Numbered from the stretch's first letter, positions 10,626-23,700 are shown. The stretch: 32,522 bases of DNA from Smittium mucronatum (GCA_001953115.1 LSSL01001020.1:1-32522), one strand, 5' to 3'. The notes: generated from the sequence alone by a model not told the origin. Program-made: numbers and translations.

Positions 10626-12050
10626 TAAAGCGGAATTAAAATAAAATATCATAATGAGGAAAAAATCCCAATCAAATCAGATAAAAAAAAATTGAATTAA
10701 TTCAAAATTAGCAACAGGAAATTTCTAAATTTTATCAATAAATTTGAATAAATATCTAGATAAATTGGATTTTTTGTTAAATATTATATTTTAAATCATT
10801 TTTTTATTTTAAAATTTTATTGATATCTTTTTCCCTTTAGACTCTAGATGAGCTAATATGAAGTTTTTACTGAGTTTTGAAAAATTAAACTTATAGATTA
10901 ATTAATTTCATTTTCGTTTTTGTTTTTTTTCATCATTTATTATTTTTTATATAGATTTAAGAGTTTCGTGATGATATATAAAGAGCGGCAAATTTTTATA
11001 GAACCTATATTTAATATATATATATTTAGTGGACTTACCATCGATGAATATGTAGGAGTAGTTAAAAAAAGGTTTTGGTGCTGTTATAATTCTCCCAAAA
11101 ATCAATGTTATTTAGTTTTTAATTTTTCAAATATTGATTAAAATCACATAAATAAAACATTTTATTTACATTTTTCAATACTAACTTATTTGAAAAGTTA
11201 AAAGATATTGAAGTCTTAAAAAAATCATCAATAATTATTTTAAAATTTTTTTATCTATTGTTCTCAAAATTGATTTTGCTTTTTCGGCATGTCTTGAGCT
11301 CTAACTAATCATTTTATGCAAAAAATATCCCCATTTTAAACTTTTTTTATTGTTTTTTGTCATATATAACAATAATTTTGTTTATCGAAATTAGTCACAT
11401 TAAATCATTGAAAGAATATATGATACTCTAATTCAAATATTCACAAGAAATTTTTTTTAAAATATAGCGTAGTATTTTTTTTAAAAGTTTCATTTTTATT
11501 TTAAAAATTATACGAATAAAGTAAAATTTGCAGGTGATTAAAAAAAAAAGGTAAATAAAAATCCACCAATTAAAATGAGTTTTTTAACTTTATATATTAA
11601 TAATTTCAAGAAAATTAATGGTTTTATCTTTATTATATATTACAGAACAAATATTTTATATAATCATAATCATGATTCAGTTTATTTAATTTTTTTTTAT
11701 GGAAATAGGATATATAAGTTTTTATTTAGAAAAAATTTATCTATCAGTATTAAAAATAGAAATTTATTAATTTTTTTCAAAAAAATCAAATTTTTTAGCT
11801 AAATTTTTTAGAAATTAAGTTATCTAATATATCAAAATTATGGCTTTATGATTTTTTATTGTGGATGAAACTAAGAATTAATATTTAATTAAATTATAAG
11901 TAATGATACTAGCAATGTAATTTTTAATGAAAAGGCTTTCGAAAAAATTTATGATTGAAATAGGTTTCATTAAATTTGTTAAATATTTGATTTTTTAGTC
12001 TTTTATCAAGTTATTAATCTTTTATTAAATCGTTATACAAGATTAAATTT
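10626..12050. other. AT-rich stretch without a supported gene
   Basis: No gene supported. The end of an ORF at about 10980-11141 (reading SGLTIDEYVGVVKKRFW) has coding-like composition and may be another fragment of the upstream relic, but I see no family motif. The ORF at 11575-11802 is Asn/Ile/Phe/Lys-rich noise. Confidence 0.45.
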
Positions 12051-12054
12051 GTAC

Positions 12055-12185
12055 ATCAGCAATCGTAGTTAAGGTTTGAATTTGATAATTGGAAATAATA
12101 GTTGAAGTTCGAATTTGGCCATCCACCATCCTTAAAGAGTTTTAATTAGGCGATCAGCAATTTTAGTTGAAGTTTGAATAAGGTA
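12055..12185 (+). repeat. Degenerate ~33-bp tandem repeat
   Basis: The core TAGTTRARGTTYGAATT recurs at 12066, 12099 and 12164, with a weaker unit near 12132. The spacing of 33, 33 and 32 bp fits a period of about 33. The first and last units also share the leading ATCAGCAAT. Confidence 0.65.
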
Positions 12186-12410
12186 ACTGAAATCTTCTTT
12201 CATTTACTAAAAGATACAGGAGCCCATTTTCACTAATGGTTATATTAGCGTTAAAATAATTTTAAAAATCATCCATATATATTTTCAACAAAATATTCCT
12301 GTTGTTTTTTTTTCGAATAACACTCTTCATTTTATCTTTTTTCAATTATATATCTCTGATGGTAACATGAAATTATTTAAAAAAAAAACTAAAAAAAAAT
12401 AAAAATCGAA

Positions 12411-12440
12411 TTTGATTTGATTTGATTTGATTTGATTTGA
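12411..12440 (+). repeat. (TTTGA)6 microsatellite
   Basis: Six perfect tandem TTTGA units, directly followed by TAATTTAATT. It is the cleanest pentanucleotide repeat in the window. Confidence 0.95.
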
Positions 12441-12626
12441 TAATTTAATTTGTTTATTGTAGCCAAAAATACATCTTTTTTACAAATTGTTAATTTAATT
12501 AGAGTCTAAGCCAACTAAAATGAGACATGAAATTTATTTAAAAAATCTAATACAATTTTATTGGTTATATACTAAAAGTTTAAAAATAAAACCAAATTAT
12601 TTCTTAGAGCCAAAATTATCGCATTT

Positions 12627-12715
12627 AAGATGCTGTCTTAACTAAGTATCTATGGGTGCCCTTCTCAAAAAGGCTCCCTATTTTTCAGGAGAGAGCTCCT
12701 TTTTTCGGGATGCAA
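12627..12715. other. Small GC-richer island with nested hairpins
   Basis: TAAGA-TGCTG-TCTTA (12627-12641) is a 5-bp hairpin. About 12669-12710 contains AAAAAGG pairing with CCTTTTT, and GGAG-AGAG-CTCC within it. The patch is much richer in G and C than its surroundings. No coding frame or known RNA is recognised. Confidence 0.4.
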
Positions 12716-14651
12716 GTTTACTACTAACGTAATATTGCAATTAATCATGCATTTAACTTAGAAATTTTTTTCTAAATCACTTTTCGATATATTAGAGTTT
12801 AAAGTATTCATGAATTATATTGGCTAATGTGAAAATTATATATTTTATTTTATAGGGTAAAATTTTGTAATTTGATCATTTGAAAAACAAAAAAATCACA
12901 TAAAAAATCAATTGGTATCTATTTAGGTCTATTTTCTTTAAATTCATCCAATTAGAATTAATCAATAAATCTACTTATAATTTCTATTAAAAAAAGTGTC
13001 TCGCTTTGTAAAAAATACCCTATTCACAGATATCCCCCATTTTAAGCGATTTTTTTAATGATAGTTTCGATTTTTTGTGAGTGAGAAAGTTTATTTAGTT
13101 TTTTATGCTAATTCTCATTTTTTTCGAAGCGTGATTAAAAAATAAAATAGCACATAAACTCAATATTTAAATTTTAAGATTAAAGTGATGTTAGTTTATG
13201 GGCTTGAGTAAATAAATATTAACGGTTATTCGATATGAAACTGCTGATATTTGAATTTTATATTGATTATAGGAGGTTTTTAAGGGCGCTTCCTATATGA
13301 TTTGAATAAAGCTATGGTATTTTGTATGCTATTTAATGAAGCTATCAAAAACGATTATTAATTCCGTTTACTTATAACTCTTTTTAAATTGTAGAACTGG
13401 GTTGAATAAATATTCTGTTATCTGCATAAAAAATAAAATTAGCCTAACTGAAAAATTAGAGAACATATAAAAAACTATTTAAATATTAATATCTTAATAA
13501 ATAAAATTTTATTATCTCTGATAAAATTATCTAATTTCTAATATTTTTCATTGAATTTTAAAATTAAGGTTTTTAAATTTTAAACTTTAATCGGAAGGTT
13601 GCACCAAATAACATCAGTATATTTTTTAGCCTTTCAAAATAAATCTAATAAACTTTACATGTACAGAAAGTTTCATAAAGTTTTAAATTCACTCTTATTT
13701 TCAATTATATATTGTATTTAGCTTTATATAACCTAGAGATGTGTTGAAAATGATTCCTATAAAGTGAGAAGTGTTACAGGATAATGTTTTATAAATATAA
13801 TGTATTCACAGCTTTATTTTTTTCATTTTTTGCCTATAATATTTTTATAAGCGATTTTTACAACTTTTTTAATATAACACACATGAATGATATAAAAAGT
13901 TACTCATTATTCGCGAGTTTAATCCCCTAATTTTTTTTATAGAATATTCTATGAATAGCAATTAATAATGTATTCATTTTATGTAGAATATATTTTATGC
14001 GAATTCTTTTTCAAAAAATACTCTGGTAAATCGAGGAATACCCGAATAAGATTTTATGTTTAAAAAAATCCATTTTATAGATTAATAAGTCGCATATAAA
14101 CAAAATTAATATTTTTGAAGTTTATAAGATGCTTAAAAAAACTGTTCATTTTGACTTAATTAAAAAATATCTAATAATATCCTTTGTTAAGTGTTCCATA
14201 TGTGCAAAACATATATTCTATTTAAATATCCACTTATATGCAAACAATGAATAAAAATAGTTATAAATAGTACATATCTAACATCTTCTTTATAAATTAT
14301 TGCATTAATGAGCTAATACTAATGAAACAACTGTGTAATGACAAACACCAATTCCTAAAACATTATATTTGAATAACTAATCATATAATTTTTTCACAAT
14401 AGAAATAAAATATACCATATTTATAGTTCCTTATAAAGGAATAATTCGATTTAATGAAAGGTATAAAAAGGAACACAAAATTTATTCCTAAAATGAAAAA
14501 ATAAGATATTTTACCAATTAAAATTCTATTAGCTTACTTTCTAAATTTAAAAATTCCTTTATCTGAATAAAATAAGCAAACATCTTCAGCAGAAACTACC
14601 AATTTATTATATTAACCCTAAAATTTGTCTTTAGAAAGAAGATAAAATTAA
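12716..14651. other. AT-rich stretch without a supported gene
   Basis: No gene, RNA or clear repeat. At about 13270-13370 both strands have short coding-like runs, but neither continues or matches a family I know. Confidence 0.5.
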
Positions 14652-16490
14652 TTTCCTTTATTAAATTAAAAAGTCTAAATTGAATTGGTTACCTAATTCA
14701 ATTAAAATTAGTGGAACATTAATTAAAAAATAAATGCGATTGTTATCTAAATTTTCATATTAGTCGAAAATCGCTTAATTTAGCCGAATTCGACCCAATT
14801 CATTCTATTTTTCTTAAAATAGTCGAATCTTGACAAATTCAGCCAAAATTTATTAGCTAACCAACGTATAACAGAATTAAAGCTGGAATTTTTTTATTTC
14901 AATTTTACAGTTTTTTATAAAGTTTATGAATGCTAGGATGTCTAATAAATTGCAAACTATTCACTAATTTACAATTATTTATAGTGAAGTGCATAATAAA
15001 ATAAAGAATGAAGTTCAAGTTTAATTAACTTAATTAACCAAAAAAAAAAACTAAATATTTATTAATTAGTAAAAATTTTGTATGTGGTTTTGATTTACAG
15101 GTGGTTTTGATTATTTTTTGTTGATTTTGATTTTCAAGTGTTTTTTAACTTGCATTTTTTTAACATTTTTTTTTTGAAATGCAAGCTCAATTAATTTATG
15201 CTTTTATCAAATAAATTTTTATTTGTAATTTAGTTATGTGATGGAAGCTTCAATTATGTGATCTAGTTTTATTCACAAGTTTTTGAGGTTTATTAATTAA
15301 TTGAGATTTTTTCGTAATTTTGTACTTGTAAATAAAACCACTCAGTTTAAAAAAAAGTTTCAATTAATATCTTAATAACCATTTAATTTTTTTTTGAACT
15401 AGTTATTTTTTAATTTTAGACTAATTAGCTAATTTCTGATTCTAAAATAAAATTATTGAATATTATCAAATTTATTGATATGTTAATTTTATAAAACTAG
15501 AAAAACCTAAAACTTTCATTAAAAAAAATTAAGAAAATTTATTTAGAAATAAATTTATCAATTTCTTATTAGTTAGGTTTATATTTAAATCGCACCTGCT
15601 TAATCAAAATCCCCATCTGTTTTATTAAAAATCATTCACATTTATAATTCTATCCAAAAAAATTGGCTATAAATGGCTTTATTTTTTCAAATCAACTAAC
15701 TTTGTGCGTAATTTCTTGCTTTACTCTTTTTTGTGCATATTACTACCAAAATTGGTTTTAAAAATTGATTTAACCAGTAATATGAATAATTGCAGTTCTA
15801 ATTCCAGATTTTGCAGTAATATGAAAGCGATTTATGTTCAATAAGCCCTGAAAGAGTTAAATTAAGTTTGAAATAAGTTTGGAGATTGAATTTTAATTCC
15901 TAATTTCTATTCGATATTTTATCCTCAAAGCTGATTATTAATTCAAATACATAATTGAATTTTCTTATTTTATAAAGGTAAGATTCTGCTCTTTCCTTAT
16001 ATTTTTTTGAATATAATAAAGTAATAAAAAAATATTCTTTTATTTGTTTCTGGATCCATAAATTCAGTTTTAACTTTTATAAATACCATTTCGCACCAAA
16101 TTATGTATTAAAAATATATGCGCTTGCCTTATATATATTACTTTTTATATAGCATCACAGTTTTGGGATATTAAAATTTTCAAAAATAAAAGTAAAAATA
16201 ATCCATTTTTTAAGAGCCTTAAGTTTAAAAAATTGATTGGAGCTTTAAGTGATAGATAATGAATTTCAATCCAAAAATTTAGGAAGATTATCTAATTATA
16301 TTTACTGGTTTAATGGGGTATTTTTTTAGAATTAAAAATGAGAATCATTTTGTAGCTGACTGTAAATTATTAAAAGATCTTACACATTTAAAACTAAACT
16401 ATTGAATTTTGCGGTTTTATTTCTGATTAAAGTTTAGTGATGCTAGAATGTCTAATAAATTGCAACCCATTTTCTAATTTTCCATATTTT
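14652..16490 (+). repeat. Diverged repeat, copy B, with left inverted end and a flanking short duplication
   Basis: 14655-14835 matches the reverse complement of 4863-5030. 15420-16400 matches 3880-4850 directly. In addition, a segment around 14905-14980 recurs at 16412-16490 (shared core ATGCTARRATGTCTAATAAATTGCAA at 14930-14955 and 16440-16465, 1510 bp apart), so the core is bracketed by a short direct repeat. The right inverted end expected after 16400 is missing and this direct repeat stands in its place. I read it as a rearranged or nested non-autonomous transposon. No transposase is visible. Confidence 0.55.
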
Positions 16491-19400
16491 ATATTTAATA
16501 TAAAATAATTAGAAAATAGAATCCAAATTTTAATCCCTTTATCAACTAAATAAACAAATCCCGTTATTATAATTCCTCTATTAAATAAATTAAAGAGCTA
16601 TTAATTCTGTCAAACTCAATTTAAATGACAAATCTAGTATTAGCCAACTTTCATGTTATCGATTAATTCCTCGAGTTGTTTCTTAATCTGAATTACGTTA
16701 ATTAATAACCGATTGGTTCCTAAATAAGTAATTAGGTTCTTAAATAGACCGCAAGTATTTCGAAAAATAAAAAAGATTAATAACAGATAATATGGAAATT
16801 ACCGTAATTATGCATCCATAATGATGCAGGCTGCCAATTATAAATCGCTTCTCCCTTTATATTATGAAAAGTGCAGAATTTATTTTTTCAACAGAGCTAT
16901 TTGCTAATTAGTTATTTATTTCGTAAAAAAAGTCAATAAGGCCCTATATCACCTAATTTGAAAAAAAATTTATTATGATTTTAGATCCTAGTGAATAATT
17001 AATAGGACTGTTTTTAATTCGATGGGTGCTTCTTTCATTATAAAAACAAAGACATTAATAATGCGATTTACTCTATATTATTATACCAGCCATTTCGAAA
17101 CAGCTGAAATATTAATTAATAGAAATCCTATTTAGATATAATCTAAACGTCTTGAAGTTTTTTAAAAGTGATACCATTAAAATAATACTCTAAACCTAAA
17201 AACATATTTTTTATTTTATTGATGGAGTAAGAATTTTATTATAATTATATCAATATATCATATAAATAATACATAGTATTTATTTTACTCTACGCCATCA
17301 TTTTTGATATAAATAATGATAAATGTATGAGTTATATGCGAATATATTTATTGAAGTCAGGTCAAATTGAATTTAAAAAGTTCCAGAATACATATTCTGA
17401 TGAATCGGTATTTTGTTTGGAAAAGCTAGCAAAATAAGACAAGAAGAAATGAGGATATATATGTATACATAATGAAAATTTGAATTATTTTAACTGTAAC
17501 ATAGTTTCTCACCAAATACCAAAGCTTTTGAATTTTTTTTTGATTACTATTTATTTATTAATATACCTATTAATTAATATGGGGTTTTATTGATAATTTT
17601 TACATGTATATTTGAATTCATGACCTATTAATTAATTGGTACGAGTATATAAAAGTAAAAAATTCATTGAAAAATAGCAAATGAGCTCATAATTAAGCTA
17701 TTAATTATTAAAAACAACTACTAATTTTATAATTAGCAGTTTTAACGAATTGGATACATTAAAAAAATACATATTGTGAAGTTTTAAGATATAACAGGAG
17801 AAATTGTTTTTAATTGGTAATCTAAATCATTACAAGTATAGAATTAAGATAATTCCCCTAATAGAAACATATTAAACTTAATATATCGTTTTATAAATTA
17901 ATCAAATAAAATTATTTTTTAATTATATTTTTTTGGCTTTATAAGTACAAAATTACGATAAAATCTTAATGAATAATCTCTGAAAGTTTTTAATTTCAAA
18001 AAAAGAACCAAAATAGTCGATGTTTATTTTAAAAAAAACTCTCAGTATCTTTAGATTTTTATGCAAGTCTTAATATCTTATTTAGCTTATACAATCTACC
18101 CTAATACTCTAATAATCTTAATCTTAAATTTAATCTCAATATCAAAATAGATAGATCAGATTTTTGTATTGTGTAACTATAAATGTTTATATAATATTAA
18201 TTGAAATTATTAAATTATCTTAATTTCGTTGAGTATGTTTTGTATTAATGGAATCTATAAGATTCAATATAAAAAAATAAATTAGTGCTTGTATAAAAAC
18301 CAAAAATTAAAAATAAATATTACAAAATAAATACTTAAAATTATCAAAAAATATAGTTTCCTAATCACATATGTTTATAAAGATATTATTATTTAAAATT
18401 TGTAGGTTCTATGCGATAATCATCTCTCAGCAGAGTTAAAGTCAAATTTAACTTATTAAATTTATTTATATTATGTTATATTCGAGAATTTGAAAATTAA
18501 AAACAAACAGGTAAGTATTAAGATGTTTTATAAATATGTGAAAAAAAATACTAATTTTTTTTATAACCTGATATTTTTTGACACTAAATAATTACTATCA
18601 ATCTATTTAAGAGCAGCAACAAGATTTTAAACTCGATTTCTTATTGATAAAAATTTTTTGAATTTAAGAGATATCACACCAATTTCAAATTTACGTTTTT
18701 ATATACTTTGCTCAATTTTTTATATATTTTCATATATTATAAATATAAATCCAAATGATGAGTATAAGCGTGTCAGATTTTAGATGAAAATTGTTTTTTA
18801 TCACCATTATTAACCTAAACTAAATATTAAAGATTATTTGCAATTAAAAATAACCATTAAGTAACATAAATTTGGATAAATTTCGAATTATATTTTTAAT
18901 CAAAAGAACTATAATTTAAAATTATATGCAAATTTTGCAATTTTATTTCTTTAAAAGTGTTCAAAAATTTAAATTTTTATATAACACGGGAATAACATGG
19001 TTGATTAAAGCTATTATGATAACTTGAACCTAAAGGTAGACTTTCACAGCCAAAAATATCTTTTAGTGACAATAAATTCTAATTTGGACTCTTTTATTTT
19101 ATTTTATCGGATCGAATGAAAATTTTGATTAAATTTTTCAATCATTTAATTACTGAACAAATACTTCAATTAAATAAATAAAACAATAATTGGTTTTTAA
19201 TTTCTCTCGATTCTACTATCATCAAAAAACAATAAAAACAACTTGGATATCAAAATCGCGAAAAAATAATCAAAATCGCACGTAAATCAATACCAAATAA
19301 AACAAAAATACAGTTTAAATAATCTAAATATTTCAACTTTAAAGTTATCAAACAATTTTACTTATTAATACTTAATATACATTATATAAATTAATATCTT

Positions 19401-19551
19401 ATGTATTCATAATATGCAATTTGATTTTTAAATAAGCCACATAAATTCAGGAAAAAATAACATATAACTAATAATAGACACGAATTTAAATGATATTTCG
19501 TGCTTTTAAGATATGCATGGATGTTTTTTTTTTGAATAGAGACTTTTGTCA
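16491..19551. other. AT-rich stretch with a few unrecognised coding-like scraps
   Basis: Two patches stand out by residue content: the minus strand around 16790-16870 (reading KGEAIYNWQPASLWMHNYG) and around 16665-16700 (VIQIKKQLEELIDNMKVG), and the plus strand at about 17010-17110 (overlapping frames with GCFFHYKNKDINNAIY). None carries a motif I can assign. They may be pieces of one more dead mobile element. The rest is A/T-rich without features. Confidence 0.4.
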
Positions 19552-19563
19552 TTATAAATTTAC
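19552..19563. repeat. Target-site duplication, left half (TTATAAATTTAC)
   Basis: Directly abuts the poly(T) (poly(A) of the minus strand) end of the right retroposon copy. It matches TTATAAATTCAC at 20781-20792 at 11 of 12 positions. Confidence 0.75.
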
Positions 19564-19580
19564 TTTTTTTTTTTTTTATC

Positions 19581-19853
19581 ACGGAATTTTATTGTAAGAT
19601 AACGTCATTAAAAACTATACTAAAAAAATTTGAAAAAAAGAAAAAGAAGTATAGAAAAGACTATTATCCTAACTAAAATAAGCTCCTCTGTCGGACTACC
19701 GGCTGCGTACCTACGGGAAAAGGGTTCAATCTACCAACCAAAAGACCCCCCCCCCTGGCACTGCTTCAAGTAGGTGTATGACTGAGGTTGGGTGCAATCA
19801 AGAATTAAGCCCTTTGTCACGAAAAATAGCTCGATGAAGCTATTGAGCTCCTA
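19581..19853. repeat. 273-bp exact duplicate of 20229-20501, likely assembly redundancy
   Basis: Position by position identical to 20229-20501 (offset 648), including a C10 homopolymer. One copy ends where the N run begins and the other starts where it ends. This is the pattern of two overlapping contig ends that were scaffolded without being merged. Confidence 0.85.
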
Positions 19854-20228
19854 NNNNNNNNNNNNNNNNNNNNNNNNNNNNNNNNNNNNNNNNNNNNNNN
19901 NNNNNNNNNNNNNNNNNNNNNNNNNNNNNNNNNNNNNNNNNNNNNNNNNNNNNNNNNNNNNNNNNNNNNNNNNNNNNNNNNNNNNNNNNNNNNNNNNNNN
20001 NNNNNNNNNNNNNNNNNNNNNNNNNNNNNNNNNNNNNNNNNNNNNNNNNNNNNNNNNNNNNNNNNNNNNNNNNNNNNNNNNNNNNNNNNNNNNNNNNNNN
20101 NNNNNNNNNNNNNNNNNNNNNNNNNNNNNNNNNNNNNNNNNNNNNNNNNNNNNNNNNNNNNNNNNNNNNNNNNNNNNNNNNNNNNNNNNNNNNNNNNNNN
20201 NNNNNNNNNNNNNNNNNNNNNNNNNNNN
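19854..20228. other. Assembly gap (375 N)
   Basis: Unknown bases. Reading frames called across it on both strands are artefacts of N being treated as coding. Confidence 0.99.
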
Positions 20229-20780
20229 ACGGAATTTTATTGTAAGATAACGTCATTAAAAACTATACTAAAAAAATTTGAAAAAAAGAAAAAGAAGTAT
20301 AGAAAAGACTATTATCCTAACTAAAATAAGCTCCTCTGTCGGACTACCGGCTGCGTACCTACGGGAAAAGGGTTCAATCTACCAACCAAAAGACCCCCCC
20401 CCCTGGCACTGCTTCAAGTAGGTGTATGACTGAGGTTGGGTGCAATCAAGAATTAAGCCCTTTGTCACGAAAAATAGCTCGATGAAGCTATTGAGCTCCT
20501 ATTCAGAGCCTACTTCCAACAGAATTAATAGAATTAGGCTCCTACACAAACGTGGGTTTAATCGACATGGCTTTCCTACAAATAGCTGTTAGACGCTGAG
20601 ATCCGTCTGACTGTCGAACGCTGGACTTGTGCACTAGACTATGTCTCAGCTGTGCTAAACGATCGGTTCCTCCTGTTTCGAGATGGTCCTCCTCTGGAAT
20701 CGCTGTCCTCCGAATCGCTGTGCGCTATCTCCACTACTCCCAACCAAGACTAGTGCAACGCCGTGCGCTGTCTCCACTAC

Positions 20781-20792
20781 TTATAAATTCAC
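20781..20792. repeat. Target-site duplication, right half (TTATAAATTCAC)
   Basis: Directly abuts the head of the right retroposon copy at 20780. It differs from the left half at 19552-19563 by one base. Confidence 0.75.
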
Positions 20793-23700
20793 AATCAAGA
20801 TAAAATATCATTGTAAAATTTTATAACGTAACTAATTAAAACTAAATATATTAGAGGTTCTCTTTGAGAACGGAAGCCTTCCTACTAAAATTTCACCACT
20901 TTTTTAATTTGGAAATATGGCGAAAATATAAAACTTAAAGTTATTGGGTAATTTGAAATACAAAATTTGGAGGTAATTTTCTATTGGTAAAAATTTACAA
21001 AATTATTATAACCGGTATGTTTTTCTATTTTTATTGGTACAGTTTTAAATAAATTCAAGTTTAGACAATTATCTTTACAGTAAAAAAAAGTATTGTTCTT
21101 GTAATAATCTCCCATATACTATATTTATCAGATCATCAAATAACTATATATATAAGTTATGGTTATAATAATTTGAACCAAAAATTTAGGCCTATCAATA
21201 AAAATTTATAAAGGGTAATCCAGAATTATAAATTCGTCTCCAAAACTTCATTTTGCTACATTTTTCATCTTCGAAAAACTCTTTTTATCTCATAAAAATT
21301 TATCAACTTTCTAATTGACTAAATAAATCATTTTTTTTAGTGAATCATTATTGGAAAATATATCTATTAATACAATTATTCTATGGTTTAATAAAAAAAT
21401 CACTCAAAAACTTTATTGTGAACAGGTAAAAAACCCATTATTATTTAAAAATAGACCTTAGTAATAAAATATATTACATAAGTTCCAAAAAGGAAAAATA
21501 TTTTACTATTAGATCTTCAAAATCTGTGTTAAAAAAAAACAATAGATTTTTATCTAAAAAGTAAATTTAGTAATAAAAAAAAATCGATAATTAACTTGAA
21601 AAAAAATAGGCAAACTTCACTTTTTACCCTTTTTTTTTCTGAATATTTACATTTGAAATCACTTAATCGAATTTGTATTTTTTTGTCTAAATATCATAGA
21701 TTTTTTTTTAAAATACAGTTTCTATAGAATTTTGGTTTAGTTTAAATTTTATCATTATAGTTAGACAATATACACAATTTTATTTCAATTCTAAAATATC
21801 ATTTTAAAAAATGAAAAATTCTTTATGATTTCAAAAATTTCAAACTTATTTTTAGATGATCTTAATTAAGCCACATTTTATTATAGCGGGTTTAATTATA
21901 TTTTTTTTCCCGTTATGAAACAGACTCTACACTATTAATGTATAATTTTTTGATTTAGCAAGAACGAAAATTCTATTTATTTATACCGAACATGTTTTTA
22001 ATCTAATCAAACGCAGAAATTAAATAAAAAACCCTTTATAATAAGGATTATTTTAATAATCATGTGTTAAGATTTTAATTTAAATTTTTTGACCATTTAG
22101 TCCAAAACTATAGGTAAAATAGAAGATAAATTCTTTCACTCGTTCTTAAAAGCGCTGTTAAATAAGATATGACAAAGCTAAATTGTCCATTTGATTTATA
22201 CGTTTAAAAAATCTAAAACTTTAAACATGATTTTAATGAATATTTTAATCTTCAATATTCCCTAAAATTTTAATAATAGTTTAATTCTCGTTAAAAATTA
22301 GAATATTATAAAATTACTTTCGATCTCCAAAGGTTGATAAAATCTCCAACAGTAACCCATAATATAGGTGTATTAATCGATTATTCCCAAAAAGCTATAG
22401 CAAATAAAATAGAAAATATATGACTAATATGAAAAAGAATAAAATCTTTGGGGATGAAAAATGCATCGAAGTGCAGATTTTGGTGATTATTGTGTAATTT
22501 TAGATATATTTTTACCATTTTGAGTTGATATATCGTATTTTCGTAGATTTAAAGATTCAAACCCGCATATATATATATATTTCAAAATTTTTATTGAAAT
22601 TATTCTACGAAAATTACTGTTAAAAAATATATTTATCGCTATATTCCAGAATTCGTGGAATTTTCTGTTTTTTTTAGAAAAAAGCCATTTAACTAATATT
22701 TTATTACAATATTTAATTTATAAAAGAAAATAAGTAGGTTTAATTATCATTATATATTAAGTTTCGTCACAAAATTGAAAATGATTTCACAGGTCTTAAA
22801 TAATATATTAAAGTTTAGGACTATCGCTTTATTAGTAATTTTGGAGCTTAATTTTTTTTTTTCGGTTATAAGCTATAAAGTACTCTTATTTACTACAATT
22901 TAAAGAATTGATTTGCTAAATATTGGACTTGATTGATTGATTGTAATACCATTAATCATAAAGAGAAAAGCGACCTATTTACTTGAAATAAAACTAATTA
23001 TTATTAAATTCCAATTTAATAAAATATTAAAATATTTTAGAAATATTTAATGTTAAAAAATTCTATTACTCAATCCAAAACACACCGATTTATCAATTAT
23101 CTTCAAGTATAAACAAAATAATTCATGAAAATGTCACAAAGCATTAAATAATAACCAAAACTGGTTGGAGATATACAATTTATTGTTTAATTCATAAGTC
23201 AAAATTTGATTGGATTATACACTGATTCACCTGTTTCAAGATTATTTAAACAAAAATTTTCATTTTTCAGATATACAAGGATCGAACTTTTTATTAATCT
23301 CATTAAAAAATGATACATATTTCCCATTTTAATTTTTTTCCTATTTTGAATTAAAAATGCCTTCAAACGAAAAAAAATTTCCTATACGTATCTGTTCAGA
23401 TACATATAGGAAAAAATCGAGCTTATTAAGTCAAATAAAACTATTTTAAAGTATACATACAATAATAAAACGTTTCACTTTTTAGTCTCCAATTGATAGA
23501 GTTTATTAATAAGTAATTTATTGTATTTATTCTTTTCAAAAATAAACTTAAACTTGAAACTAAAAGAATAAAATATAAGAATAATGGACCTTTTCTTTAA
23601 GTTGCAATACTTCAGCTTATTTATACATTCTTTTCTGGAAGAATATAATGTAATTTTAAAATACAATAAATAATTAAATAATTAAATAAAGCATTTAGAA

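Larger units (their letters stand above)
19564..20780 (-). mobile_element. GC-rich poly(A)-tailed retroposon-like repeat, right copy (contains assembly gap)
   Basis: Minus-strand copy of the repeat at 1-520. Its tail is T14 at 19564-19577. Its outer end is the CCACTAC ending at 20780. Two direct repeats, GTGCGCTATCTCCACTAC (20720-20737) and GTGCGCTGTCTCCACTAC (20763-20780), form the head. The flanks carry a 12-bp near-identical duplication at exactly the two boundaries, the expected signature of target-primed reverse transcription. The block 20229-20733 alone aligns with left-copy positions 1-504, so the extra 19581-19853 piece and the 375 N are probably redundant and the real element is about 570 bp with its tail. 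No protein is encoded that I can see. Whether it is a SINE, a LINE tail or another retroposed RNA is open. Confidence 0.75.

Noticed and set aside
506..19551. A mitochondrial or other organellar genome segment, suggested by the AT content
   Set aside because: No cox, cob, nad, atp or rRNA/tRNA genes are visible, whereas nuclear-type transposases with intron remnants are.
19792..20256. ORFs of 138-152 codons on both strands
   Set aside because: They consist almost wholly of N positions from the assembly gap.
1..20780. A single ~20-kb Maverick/Polinton-like or giant MULE element with 500-bp TIRs
   Set aside because: The right repeat has its own poly(A) tail and its own target-site duplication. 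No polymerase, integrase or capsid frames are visible inside, and the interior transposase relics belong to three different families.
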